A stretch of 9,523 nucleotides of DNA from Desulfobacterales bacterium (GTDB lineage Bacteria; Desulfobacterota; DSM-4660; Desulfatiglandales; B25-G16). The notes under the pieces were generated by a model that was not told the DNA's origin, did no database searches, and was given only the letters and a program-made list of their open reading frames with translations. Made by a program: the position numbers and the translations under genes. Location: contig JABXJY010000087.1 of the NCBI GenBank assembly GCA_013375385.1, positions 1-9,523 of the forward strand. The letters are read 5' to 3'. This document shows positions 1-5,734 of the stretch, one piece after another. Numbering within the stretch: position 1 is the stretch's first letter; each line of letters starts with the position of its first letter.

Positions 1-1
1 T

Positions 2-235
2 TTTGATACGGATCTTGATCCAGTACAAAAACAGCTGGAAAAACTGGAGGTCGGCGGCGTACTAGTGAGTCGGACAGCTGGCAGAACACGCCTCTACTCG
101 TTCAACCCGAGGTATCCCTTCCTGAAGGAACTGAGGAGCCTGCTGGAAAAGGCTCTTTCTTTCTACCCGGAAGAAGAACGTGAGGAACTCGTGGTGACCA
201 GGCGAAGACCAAGACGCCGCGGTAAGCCCCTATGA
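2..235 (+). CDS. Winged-helix DNA-binding protein, C-terminal part (5' end outside window)
   Basis: An open frame enters from the left edge and ends at TGA 233-235, giving the last 77 residues. It begins DLDPVQKQLEKLEVGGVLVS and continues RTAGRTRLYSFNPRYPFL. This reads as the recognition helix, beta-wing and following strand of an ArsR/MarR-like winged helix-turn-helix, where a 'no partner, then GGVLVSR..GRTRLY' pattern is typical. A helical segment (LKELRSLLEKALSFYPEEEREEL) and a very basic tail (TRRRPRRRGKPL) follow. Its stop codon overlaps the ATG of the next gene in an ATGA junction, so the two are translationally coupled. Short wHTH proteins of this kind are commonly paired with a small nucleotidyltransferase; the pairing resembles AbiE-type toxin-antitoxin logic (DNA-binding antitoxin plus nucleotidyltransferase). 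The family is assigned from the visible motif; the regulatory role is inferred. Confidence 0.7.
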   Translation, partial: FDTDLDPVQKQLEKLEVGGVLVSRTAGRTRLYSFNPRYPFLKELRSLLEKALSFYPEEEREELVVTRRRPRRRGKPL

Positions 236-775
236 AATCCATCAAAGAAATGACACAAGGCGAACTTGCCGCATTCGTCCAGTCTCACCTGCGGGAAAAG
301 GGAATTGATGTGGTTCTGTCTGGCGGCGCGTCTGTCTCTATCTATAGTAGCAACAGGTATGTCTCATTAGGACCTGGACTTGGTCAATCCCTATTTCGCA
401 AAAAGACGTGCGCTCCGAGAAACAATGCAAGAGATAGGATTTCACGAAGAAGGCCGACACTTCAAACATCCGGATACTCAATTCTTTGTAGAGTTTCCAC
501 CGGGCCCTCTCGCCGTTGGTGTGGAACCGGTTAAACAGGTTAATGAGCTTAAGTTCTCTACCGGAATGCTCAGAATCATATCGCCAACAGATTGCGTTAA
601 GGACAGGTTGGCTGGCTACTATCATTGGGACGATCTGCAGTGCTTGGAACAAGCCGTGTTGGTCGCTCAAGCGAATAGGATCGATCTCGGAGAGATCGAG
701 AGGTGGTCAGAAGGCGAGGGAAAGCTTGACGAATTCAGACGCATCAGGGACCAACTAACTGGGAGAGAGACATAA
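232..775 (+). pseudogene. MNT-type nucleotidyltransferase (DUF6036/AbiEii-like), frameshifted near position 370
   Basis: Two overlapping frames together encode one protein of about 180 residues. The first, from ATG 232, reads MKSIKEMTQGELAAFVQSHL and then LSGGASVSIYSSNRYVSL up to base 369. The second resumes as DLDLVNPYFAKRRALRETM from base 371 to the TAA at 773-775. Dropping one G of the GG at 370-371 joins them exactly and rebuilds the GG(A)S...DLD nucleotide/metal-binding signature of the MNT/AbiEii nucleotidyltransferase fold (GG at 31-32, Asp at 47 and 49). The later part, with FFVEFPPGPLAVG, ISPTDCVKDRLAGYYHWDD and LEQAVLVA, is well preserved with no second lesion. The uncorrected first frame ends at 534 after unrelated residues, and the second frame has a TAG at 368-370 just before DLD. 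The start is fixed by the ATGA overlap with the wHTH gene. The frameshift may be a real recent mutation or a sequencing error; nothing in the window decides which. Confidence 0.8.
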
Positions 776-828
776 CTGCTCGTTTCACTCGCACCTCTCA
801 GCCCGATCGTTGGCCATCAAGAAAAGCC

Positions 829-857
829 TTGACACTCTGTGCATTGAAATGTACGTT
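829..857 (+). promoter_or_regulatory. Sigma70-like promoter of the phd-vapC operon
   Basis: TTGACA at 829-834 is a perfect -35 box. With a 17-bp spacer it is followed by TACGTT at 852-857 (T, A and final T match the consensus). The -10 lies inside the TGTAC/GTACA repeat, as expected for an autorepressed toxin-antitoxin promoter. The antitoxin ATG is 27 bp beyond the -10. Confidence 0.6.
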
Positions 858-865
858 AATGTACA
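848..865 (+). promoter_or_regulatory. Probable Phd/YefM operator (TGTAC-N6-GTACA)
   Basis: TGTAC at 850-854 and GTACA at 861-865 form a perfect inverted repeat around six bases. The same stretch also contains a direct repeat AATGTAC at 848-854 and 858-864, a 10-bp step that would put two half-sites on one face of the helix. Operators of YefM/Phd-family antitoxins are known to be built around TGTACA-like cores, and this site overlaps the -10 box. Autorepression by the downstream antitoxin is the expected use. Confidence 0.6.
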
Positions 866-883
866 GATTGCAGGGGGTGTCAC

Positions 884-1120
884 ATGAAGACGATAACATT
901 TACGGAATTTCGCAAACACGCGTCAAGTCTATTTTCCGCCGTTGAGAACGGAGAGGTTATTGTTATCCTCCGCCATGGAAAGCCTATCGCCGAGATAACT
1001 CCAGTATCTCCGGAAGCCACAGCCCCATCTTGGAAAAGGCCTGGATTGCGACTCTCAGTCAAGGGCGCAAGACTGTCCTCGGCGATTCTGGAGGAGCGCG
1101 AACGTGAAGACGTTCTTTGA
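884..1120 (+). CDS. Type II toxin-antitoxin antitoxin, Phd/YefM family
   Basis: The 78-residue protein opens with MKTITFTEFRKHASSLFSAV and continues ENGEVIVILRHGKPIAEITP, the classic Phd/YefM N-terminal fold. This dimerises and binds DNA, with the conserved 'I.E.R...s.lf..Ve.Ge.v.i.r.gkpia.i.P' pattern at residues 4-40. The remainder (41-78) is the flexible, charged toxin-neutralising tail ending EEREREDVL. The start ATG has AGGGGG at 872-877 upstream, six bases away. The gene overlaps the following PIN-domain gene by 17 bp, the usual coupling that lets antitoxin be made first. It probably represses its own promoter through the TGTAC/GTACA site just upstream. The length is normal for the family and the reading frame is intact. 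Confidence 0.9.
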   Translation: MKTITFTEFRKHASSLFSAVENGEVIVILRHGKPIAEITPVSPEATAPSWKRPGLRLSVKGARLSSAILEEREREDVL

Positions 1121-1517
1121 TGCTTCGACATTCGCAAAGAGGTACGTGGAGGAAAACGGAAGTCAACTTGTTGATGATATCTGCCAGGAAGCATCTGAGC
1201 TTTGCCTTAGCGTTATTTGTGTTCCGGAGATTATTTCTGCACTGAACCGACGGATACGTGAAAAGCGCCTTTCCCATCAAGACTACGTTACTGTCAAACA
1301 ACACCTATCTGATGATGTTCGCGACGCTGTGATCATCAACCTGACTCCAGAGGTCATTGCCACTTCCACTTCACTCCTAGAGGCCTCTCCGCTGCGTGCA
1401 ATGGATGCGCTCCACATCGCATGCGCTTTGGAGAGCGGTGCAGATTTGTTTGTTTCATCAGACAAAAGACAGATCACTGCGGCCAGGAAGGCCGGCCTGC
1501 AGACAAAGTACGTTTAG
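1104..1517 (+). CDS. vapC: PIN-domain ribonuclease toxin, VapC-like
   Basis: The 137-residue protein is a PIN-domain endoribonuclease. Its acidic metal-binding residues are in place: D6 in FFDASTFAKRYVEE, E42 in CVPEIISALNRR, D101 in AMDALHIACALE and D120 in SSDKRQITAARKAGL. In VapC toxins this quartet binds Mg/Mn and cuts tRNA or rRNA. The GTG start at 1104 is chosen because GGAGGAG at 1090-1096 sits seven bases upstream and because the protein then begins directly with the first catalytic strand. It overlaps the antitoxin gene in another frame. The ADLFVSSDKRQ..AA..AGL ending is standard. The particular RNA target cannot be read from the sequence. Both toxin and antitoxin look intact, so the module is probably functional. 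Confidence 0.9.
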   Translation: MKTFFDASTFAKRYVEENGSQLVDDICQEASELCLSVICVPEIISALNRRIREKRLSHQDYVTVKQHLSDDVRDAVIINLTPEVIATSTSLLEASPLRAMDALHIACALESGADLFVSSDKRQITAARKAGLQTKYV

Positions 1518-1543
1518 GGTGGCCAACCTGACGGTGCATCAGA

Positions 1544-1583
1544 CGCCAAAAACCTTGCGGGTTTTGACGCTGGTGACTTTTTT
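1544..1583 (+). terminator. Possible weak intrinsic terminator after vapC
   Basis: CAAAAACC at 1547-1554 pairs with GGGTTTTG at 1559-1566 around a TTGC loop with one mismatch. The stem can extend by two more pairs beyond a C/A mismatch. A run of six T lies at 1578-1583, eight bases past the stem, which is farther than in a strong terminator. It also overlaps the proposed promoter of the next gene. Confidence 0.3.
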
Positions 1584-1591
1584 GTTATAGA
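1564..1591 (+). promoter_or_regulatory. Candidate promoter for the MORN-repeat gene
   Basis: TTGACG at 1564-1569 and TATAGA at 1586-1591 are separated by 16 bp, a reasonable sigma70-type match. The expected transcript start lies about 30 bp upstream of the ATG. The Shine-Dalgarno GGGAGG at 1616-1621 follows. Confidence 0.45.
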
Positions 1592-1630
1592 GGATACACA
1601 AAACACAAGGTGTAAGGGAGGTTAGGAAAG

Positions 1631-2005
1631 ATGAAAGTATTTTTGATCTCTTTAGTATTCATAATGGGTTTTTGTCCCCTGAACGTATTTGGTCAATGTA
1701 TAGAAGGTAATTGTGTGAATGGAAAAGGGACTTTTGTATCACCTGACGGGGCTAAATACGTTGGCCAGTTTGAGGATGGCAAGTATCATGGACAAGCGAC
1801 TTTCACGGCAGCTGACGGTGGTAAATATGTGGGTGAATTCAAGGATAATAAGTATCACGGGCAAGGAACCATGACCTTACCTGACGGAAGTAAATATGTG
1901 GGTCAATGGAAGGATAGTAAGATGGATGGACAGGGGACCTTTACCGCACCTGACGGCAGGACATATATAGGTGAGTTCAAGGATGGTCAGTTTGTTGGGA
2001 GGTAA
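1631..2005 (+). CDS. Exported MORN-repeat protein
   Basis: The 124-residue protein begins with a lysine and a hydrophobic stretch (MKVFLISLVFIMGFCPLNVFG), a probable Sec signal peptide cleaved near residue 21. Two cysteines follow at 23 and 28 (QCIEGNC). From about residue 38 it consists of four 23-residue MORN repeats of the form PDG.KYVG.FKD.K.HGQGTFT, with tyrosines at 43, 66, 89 and 112; the last repeat is cut short at VGR. MORN repeats form an extended beta-hairpin ribbon used for protein or lipid contact and appear in many bacterial surface and periplasmic proteins. A strong ribosome site (GGGAGG 1616-1621) lies nine bases upstream. The gene stands alone with its own candidate promoter. 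The binding partner is unknown. The short length and regular repeats suggest a scaffold or binding ribbon with no catalytic domain. Confidence 0.85.
   Translation: MKVFLISLVFIMGFCPLNVFGQCIEGNCVNGKGTFVSPDGAKYVGQFEDGKYHGQATFTAADGGKYVGEFKDNKYHGQGTMTLPDGSKYVGQWKDSKMDGQGTFTAPDGRTYIGEFKDGQFVGR
1742..2002 (+). repeat. 69-bp tandem coding repeat (four MORN units)
   Basis: Units begin at 1742, 1811, 1880 and 1949, each opening with a CTGACGG-type sequence that encodes (P/A)DG and followed by AA(A)TA(C/T)GT.GG. The last unit is incomplete. The nucleotide similarity is high as well as the protein similarity, which suggests recent duplication of the unit and makes the copy number liable to change by slippage or recombination. 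Confidence 0.7.
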
Positions 2006-2151
2006 GAGGCTGAAAAACCACCTGCGATATTTTTTGAAGTTCGTGATGAATAAATGTATCGGGAGGGCAGAGGAAGGAAAAATATAGCACCGCCTGGTTT
2101 CACAAGCCTGGGCGAGGGCCCTGAGTTTTTGATTTAGGAGGGTTGTGGATC

Positions 2152-2649
2152 ATGGAAAAATATATCGATCTGGCAAAAGAGCTTAAGATGGTCAATGCGA
2201 TGATCATTTCGCCTCAGCAGGTCTTTTTTGATATTCGGGCTATTCTAAAATGTCGTTGGGGTTGTGAGGATTTCTTCCAGAAAACCATAAGATGCCACAC
2301 GAGAGCTACGACATATGAAGAACGAGTCGAAATGGTCAAAAGATATAACCATATCCTATTAGCCCATTCACATGATGCCAGAGAATTGAGTGTCGCAGTT
2401 CTTGAGATCGAAAGAACCGCTTTCCTTGATGGCTACTATTTCGCCTTTGCGATTCGCACCTGTAATCTATGCAAGAGCTGCAATGCCAAAGAAGGGAGTC
2501 CTTGCCCATTTCCAGATAAGGTAAGACCTTGCGATCAAAGCTTCGGTATTGATGTATACAAAACAGCACGAAATTTGGGCCTGCCATGTGAAGTTCTTCA
2601 AAGTAGAGATGATATTCAAAATCGGTATGGCTTTGTGCTCCTTGATTGA
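2152..2649 (+). CDS. DUF2284 cysteine-rich, putative metal-binding protein
   Basis: The 165-residue soluble protein carries nine cysteines in the DUF2284 arrangement: C34 and C38 in LKCRWGCEDF, C48 in IRCHTRATTYEE, then C104, C107, C110 and C118 in RTCNLCKSCNAKEGSPCPFP, C127 in RPCDQSFGIDV, and C146. The CX2CX2CX7C group resembles a ferredoxin-like Fe-S ligand set. In family members the metal centre is predicted, and the reaction is unknown. The ATG at 2152 is chosen over TTG 2143 because AGGAGGG (2136-2142) lies nine bases upstream of it and would overlap the TTG start. The stop is only 13 bp before the flavoprotein ATG, so the two are almost certainly one operon. A role as an electron-transfer or sensing partner of that flavoprotein is inferred. 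Confidence 0.8.
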   Translation: MEKYIDLAKELKMVNAMIISPQQVFFDIRAILKCRWGCEDFFQKTIRCHTRATTYEERVEMVKRYNHILLAHSHDARELSVAVLEIERTAFLDGYYFAFAIRTCNLCKSCNAKEGSPCPFPDKVRPCDQSFGIDVYKTARNLGLPCEVLQSRDDIQNRYGFVLLD

Positions 2650-2662
2650 GGCGGTAGTGGGG

Positions 2663-4231
2663 ATGGAAAAGGATGTCATTGTAATAGGGGGAGGCTGTGC
2701 CGGGATGGTGGCTGCCTTAGAGGGCAGAGAAGAAGGTGCAGAAGTGGTGATATTAAACAGGGGTCCAATTGGGCTGGGCACCAACTCGGCGTTGTCCAAT
2801 GCAACCTTTTCCGGCCCCACTATGCATTATGCCCCTGAGAAATATGTCGAGGATACCCTCCAGATAGGGAAAGGGATAAATCGTGAGTTGTTGGTGAGGC
2901 TGATGGCAAAAGAAGCCTCCCTTGGTTTTTCTCTCCTCCGCTCCTTAGACCTCAAACTGGTTGAACTTTCGGACGGATACTATGTTAAATCCACCCGTCC
3001 CGATCTCATCCCGGGCATAACCTTAGTGAGGGCCCTAGCAGGGGAGATAGGAAAGGTGAGCGGCATTGAGGTCTTGACCGGTCTTTACGTGACGGGGATC
3101 TTGAAAGACGCTGAGAAGGTGTATGGTGTGAGGGGATTTGACAGAAAAGGGGAGGAGGTATTCATCTATGCCCCGGCGGTTGTGCTGGCTACCGGGGGCG
3201 CCGGGGCAATCTACCTCAGGAACGATAATCAAAAGAGCATCATGGGCCAGGGATATTACCTGGCCGCAAAAACGGGTCTCGAGCTGTGGGACATAGAATT
3301 CGTTCAGTTCTACCCCCTGGTGATCGCCCAGCCAGGTCTTCCCTCGCTACTGCTCTATCCTCCTTACCCTCAGGAGGCGAGGCTGATTAATGCCGCTGAG
3401 GAGGACGTCCTCGAGAAGCATGGTCTCGGTGATCCAAACAAGGCACATGTAACGGAGAGGGATAGATTCTCGGCCATCCTCTTTCAGGAAGGCCTTAAGG
3501 GACCGCTCTGTATGGACTACCGAACGGTTCCCACCTCCCGATGGAAGAGACATCCCTTGAGCCTTTTAACAAGGATGAAGTTCGATTTCCAGAGAGAGCC
3601 TTTCGCCGTTTCGCCTGCTGCACATTTCTTTATGGGGGGTGTGCGGATAGATGAAAACGGACAGACCTCCGTGCCTGGTCTTTTCGCCTGTGGCGAGGTA
3701 GCCTGGGGGCTTCACGGTGCTAACAGGAAGAGCGGCAATGCCTTGATGGAGTGCTTTGTGTTTGGCAGGATTGCCGGCCGCAGTGCCGCCCAATGTGCAC
3801 TCAACCGCCGCATATCTCTGCCAAAACTGAAAGAGTCATCAAAGGACTTCTCGTATCATTCGGGTTCCAGCCGGGAGACGCTGAGAGGGCTCCGACGGCG
3901 GATACGGGAGATTGCCTGGACATGTGCCGGAGTGGTGAGGTCTGAAAAGGGATTGAGGGAAGGGTTGGCCAAGGTTGCGGAGTCAGAAATAGAGTTGAAG
4001 GGAGTAGCCCCCCAGACAGTGCATGATAAAAGATTGAAGGAGGATTTGATGGGCGCCGCTTTCGTGCTCAAAGCGGTGCTCACTGCCAGCCTCTCACGAA
4101 AGGAGAGCCGGGGATCCTTTGTCCGTGAGGACTTTCCTCGCCAGGATGACCTTAACTCGCGGATAAACTCATGCCTGGCCTACAACTGGGAAGAGGATAG
4201 ATTGTCCATCAGGTATCACCCTGCTGGGTAA
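2663..4231 (+). CDS. FAD-dependent oxidoreductase, fumarate reductase/succinate dehydrogenase flavoprotein-like
   Basis: The 522-residue protein begins MEKDVIVIGGGCAGMVAALE, a Rossmann FAD-binding motif (GGGCAG at 9-14). It has the second FAD contact VVLATGGAGAIY (173-184), HFFMGGVRID (321-330) and the long signature GLFACGEVAWGLHGANRKSGNAL (339-361), all diagnostic of the SdhA/FrdA/NadB superfamily. The C-terminal helical domain includes RGSFVREDFPRQDD (483-496). The usual QFHPT of the capping domain reads QFYPL (215-219), so the catalytic-region histidine is replaced by tyrosine, which argues against ordinary fumarate or succinate as substrate. There is no signal peptide, so it is cytoplasmic. 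ATG 2663 is preferred because the protein then starts right at the first beta strand; the same frame stays open upstream but there overlaps the DUF2284 gene. The 3' end overlaps the convergent cyclophilin-like gene by 23 bp. Confidence 0.85.
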   Translation: MEKDVIVIGGGCAGMVAALEGREEGAEVVILNRGPIGLGTNSALSNATFSGPTMHYAPEKYVEDTLQIGKGINRELLVRLMAKEASLGFSLLRSLDLKLVELSDGYYVKSTRPDLIPGITLVRALAGEIGKVSGIEVLTGLYVTGILKDAEKVYGVRGFDRKGEEVFIYAPAVVLATGGAGAIYLRNDNQKSIMGQGYYLAAKTGLELWDIEFVQFYPLVIAQPGLPSLLLYPPYPQEARLINAAEEDVLEKHGLGDPNKAHVTERDRFSAILFQEGLKGPLCMDYRTVPTSRWKRHPLSLLTRMKFDFQREPFAVSPAAHFFMGGVRIDENGQTSVPGLFACGEVAWGLHGANRKSGNALMECFVFGRIAGRSAAQCALNRRISLPKLKESSKDFSYHSGSSRETLRGLRRRIREIAWTCAGVVRSEKGLREGLAKVAESEIELKGVAPQTVHDKRLKEDLMGAAFVLKAVLTASLSRKESRGSFVREDFPRQDDLNSRINSCLAYNWEEDRLSIRYHPAG

Positions 4232-4607
4232 CGTCCGCTTTCTTCACGTGAACCGTGGTGCCAGAGGATACCTTTTTGAATACCTTGGGATCACCGATTA
4301 TCTTGCCCACGATATTGACTGCACTGGCAGGACGTATTTCATCACCCCGGCTCATGGGAGTAGGGCCAAAAAAGATACACAGTGCATTACCCGTAGGCCA
4401 ATAGCCTAAATCCCCCATATCAACAATCTCTTTAGCAGTCTCATCAAGGGGCACAGAGACGGGAATGCTAAAGTAGACCTCATCTCCCCAGGTGTTACAG
4501 GTAGATTCGATTGGAAGGGAGTCCCAGATTGCCTGAGCTGTTTCACTTTCAGCCAAGGTGGCCTCGCTCCCTATCCCTCCAGCCTCGATCATAATCCTGC
4601 GCTCCAT
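4209..4607 (-). CDS. Cyclophilin-like fold protein (TM1367 / DUF369 type)
   Basis: The minus-strand gene encodes 132 residues with the signatures LPIESTCNTWGDEVYFSIPV (31-50) and MGDLGYWPTGNALCIFFGPTP (64-84), followed by the short stretch ASAVNIVGKI. This is the cyclophilin-like beta-barrel family typified by TM1367 of Thermotoga. The known fold resembles eukaryotic cyclophilin, but proline isomerase activity has not been assumed for this family and the biological role is unclear. The ATG at 4605-4607 has a strong GGGGGAGG eight bases upstream on the minus strand. The C-terminus (KKVSSGTTVHVKKADVTQQGDT) overlaps the end of the flavoprotein gene, convergent, by 23 bp. It is divergent from the LUD gene and shares a promoter region with it. 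Confidence 0.85.
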   Translation of the reverse strand: MERRIMIEAGGIGSEATLAESETAQAIWDSLPIESTCNTWGDEVYFSIPVSVPLDETAKEIVDMGDLGYWPTGNALCIFFGPTPMSRGDEIRPASAVNIVGKIIGDPKVFKKVSSGTTVHVKKADVTQQGDT

Positions 4608-4714
4608 AAGATTGTCCTCCCCCTAACTCTCATCTATCAAGAATCCGCAGAGGACCCCCGGCGTGAGCCCGTGGGTATCTACACTACTCGATGAGGATCT
4701 TTGCAAACAGCGGA

Positions 4715-4743
4715 ACCATACAGTATGCATTCATACAAGTCAA
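4715..4743 (-). promoter_or_regulatory. Candidate promoter of the cyclophilin-like gene, with CATAC/GTATG inverted repeats
   Basis: On the minus strand TTGACT (4738-4743) and TATGGT (4715-4720) are separated by exactly 17 bp. The spacer and -10 hold CATAC (4717-4721), GTATG (4723-4727) and CATAC (4732-4736), read on the plus strand. These form two overlapping inverted repeats in the position where a regulator would block the promoter. A specific operator is inferred, with the repeat itself directly visible. Confidence 0.5.
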
Positions 4744-4764
4744 GCTCCTCCCATACCTTTTCCG

Positions 4765-4793
4765 TTGACACACAACGGCCTTTATCCTACAGT
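4765..4793 (+). promoter_or_regulatory. Candidate promoter of the LUD gene
   Basis: TTGACA at 4765-4770 is a perfect -35. After a 17-bp spacer, TACAGT (4788-4793) matches four of six -10 bases. The transcript would carry a leader of roughly 95 nt before the GTG at 4895. The divergent minus-strand promoter lies 21 bp away, so the two genes probably share control. I see no obvious riboswitch in the leader. Confidence 0.55.
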
Positions 4794-4894
4794 GCCCTCA
4801 TCCACACGGAAGTTTCTATAAGACAGGAGCGCTGACGAGGATTCAAGGGGCCAGATAACAACATTTTGATCGGAATAAAGAGAGGAGGCGTGGA

Positions 4895-5560
4895 GTGGAA
4901 GCTCAGAAGGATGATCCAATGAGATCATTATCTCAGTGGTTCCAGACGAAGCAAGTTGAACGAACCAGGAAGGCCTTGGAGGGGAACGGTTTTGAGTCCC
5001 TCTTCGTGCCTGATGCCAAATCGGCGGTAAAGGCGATCCTGGATATGATCCCGGATGGCGCAACCGTAGGCATTGGTGGTTCCGTGACATTGACTCAAAT
5101 CGGATTCTTCAAGGCTGTCAAAGGCCGCGGGGTGGATCTGATAAACCCTTTTGCCAAAGGTGTCAGTCTGGAAGAGCGGGGTGAATTGAACAGAAGAATC
5201 TTCTCCTGCGATTACTTCCTTTGCAGCACCAATGCTATCACCGAAGAGGGTCAACTCTATAATGTCGATGCCACTGGCAACAGAGTGGCGGCCATGTTCT
5301 TCGGCCCCAAAAAGTCCATCGTAGTTTGTGGGATCAATAAGATTGTAAAGGACATGGAGGAAGCCCGGAGGAGGGTTTGGAACTTTGCCGCGCCCACAAA
5401 TGCGAACCGCCTTGGTCGCAAGACACCTTGCACTAAGACAGGGGTTTGTGCGGACTGCAACTCACCGGAAAGGATCTGCAATATATCCGTGGAGCTCCTG
5501 AAAAAACCGACCCGGTCCGATATCCTTATTCTTATCATCGGGGAACCGCTCGGGCTCTAA
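4895..5560 (+). CDS. LUD-domain protein (LutC/LutB N-like, DUF162)
   Basis: The 221-residue protein matches the stand-alone LUD family. An N-terminal helix (WFQTKQVERTRKALEGNGFES) is followed by AVKAILDMIPDGATVGIGGSVTLTQIG (44-70), the conserved GxGGSxTL loop, then DLINPF and DYFLCSTNAITEEGQLYNVDATGNRVAAM (106-134), and VVCGINKIV. Four cysteines near the end (C179, C185, C188, C195 in TPCTKTGVCADCNSPERICN) look like a metal or Fe-S site. LUD proteins include the LutB/LutC lactate-utilisation subunits; many short single copies in anaerobes have no assigned reaction. The GTG at 4895 is chosen because AGGAGG (4883-4888) lies six bases upstream; the in-frame ATG at 4919 is too distant. It is divergent from the cyclophilin-like gene. 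Whether it acts with the upstream flavoprotein is inferred from proximity only. Confidence 0.85.
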   Translation: MEAQKDDPMRSLSQWFQTKQVERTRKALEGNGFESLFVPDAKSAVKAILDMIPDGATVGIGGSVTLTQIGFFKAVKGRGVDLINPFAKGVSLEERGELNRRIFSCDYFLCSTNAITEEGQLYNVDATGNRVAAMFFGPKKSIVVCGINKIVKDMEEARRRVWNFAAPTNANRLGRKTPCTKTGVCADCNSPERICNISVELLKKPTRSDILILIIGEPLGL

Positions 5561-5587
5561 GACCAGTCCCGACTATCACTCAAATCT

Positions 5588-5616
5588 TTGATAACGTTCA
5601 AGAGTTGAGGTATTCT
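5588..5616 (+). promoter_or_regulatory. Candidate promoter of the two-gene glycosyltransferase operon
   Basis: TTGATA (5588-5593) and TATTCT (5611-5616) are spaced by 17 bp, with five and four of six consensus matches. The leader to the ATG at 5735 is about 110 nt. The stretch between the LUD stop (5560) and this gene is otherwise AT-rich and without a recognisable terminator. Confidence 0.45.
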
Positions 5617-5734
5617 TTTATATTTACCAATCTGTACAAATTCACTGCATCCTGGAAAGCCTCGTCTCCTCTGGGCCAGAGTTCTTTAATATCCTAGCCT
5701 TGGTGGGAAGCGGATTGGCATCTGAAGATAAACA

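Noticed and set aside
338..670. Minus-strand open frame opposite the nucleotidyltransferase
   Set aside because: Antisense to a recognisable protein, and its translation shows no known motif.
380..775. TTG at 380 as an independent gene start
   Set aside because: The preceding codons DLD belong to the nucleotidyltransferase motif, and there is no ribosome site. A frameshift explains it better.
2107..2130. GGGC-GAGG-GCCC hairpin with five T after it, as a terminator
   Set aside because: The stem is only four base pairs with mismatches beyond it, too weak to support.
2143..2151. TTG start for the DUF2284 gene
   Set aside because: It abuts the Shine-Dalgarno AGGAGGG, leaving no spacing; ATG 2152 has the proper nine-base gap.
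2549..2662. Upstream extension of the flavoprotein to an ATG at 2549
   Set aside because: The extra residues overlap the DUF2284 gene in another frame and precede the FAD-binding strand without family resemblance. ATG 2663 fits the fold.
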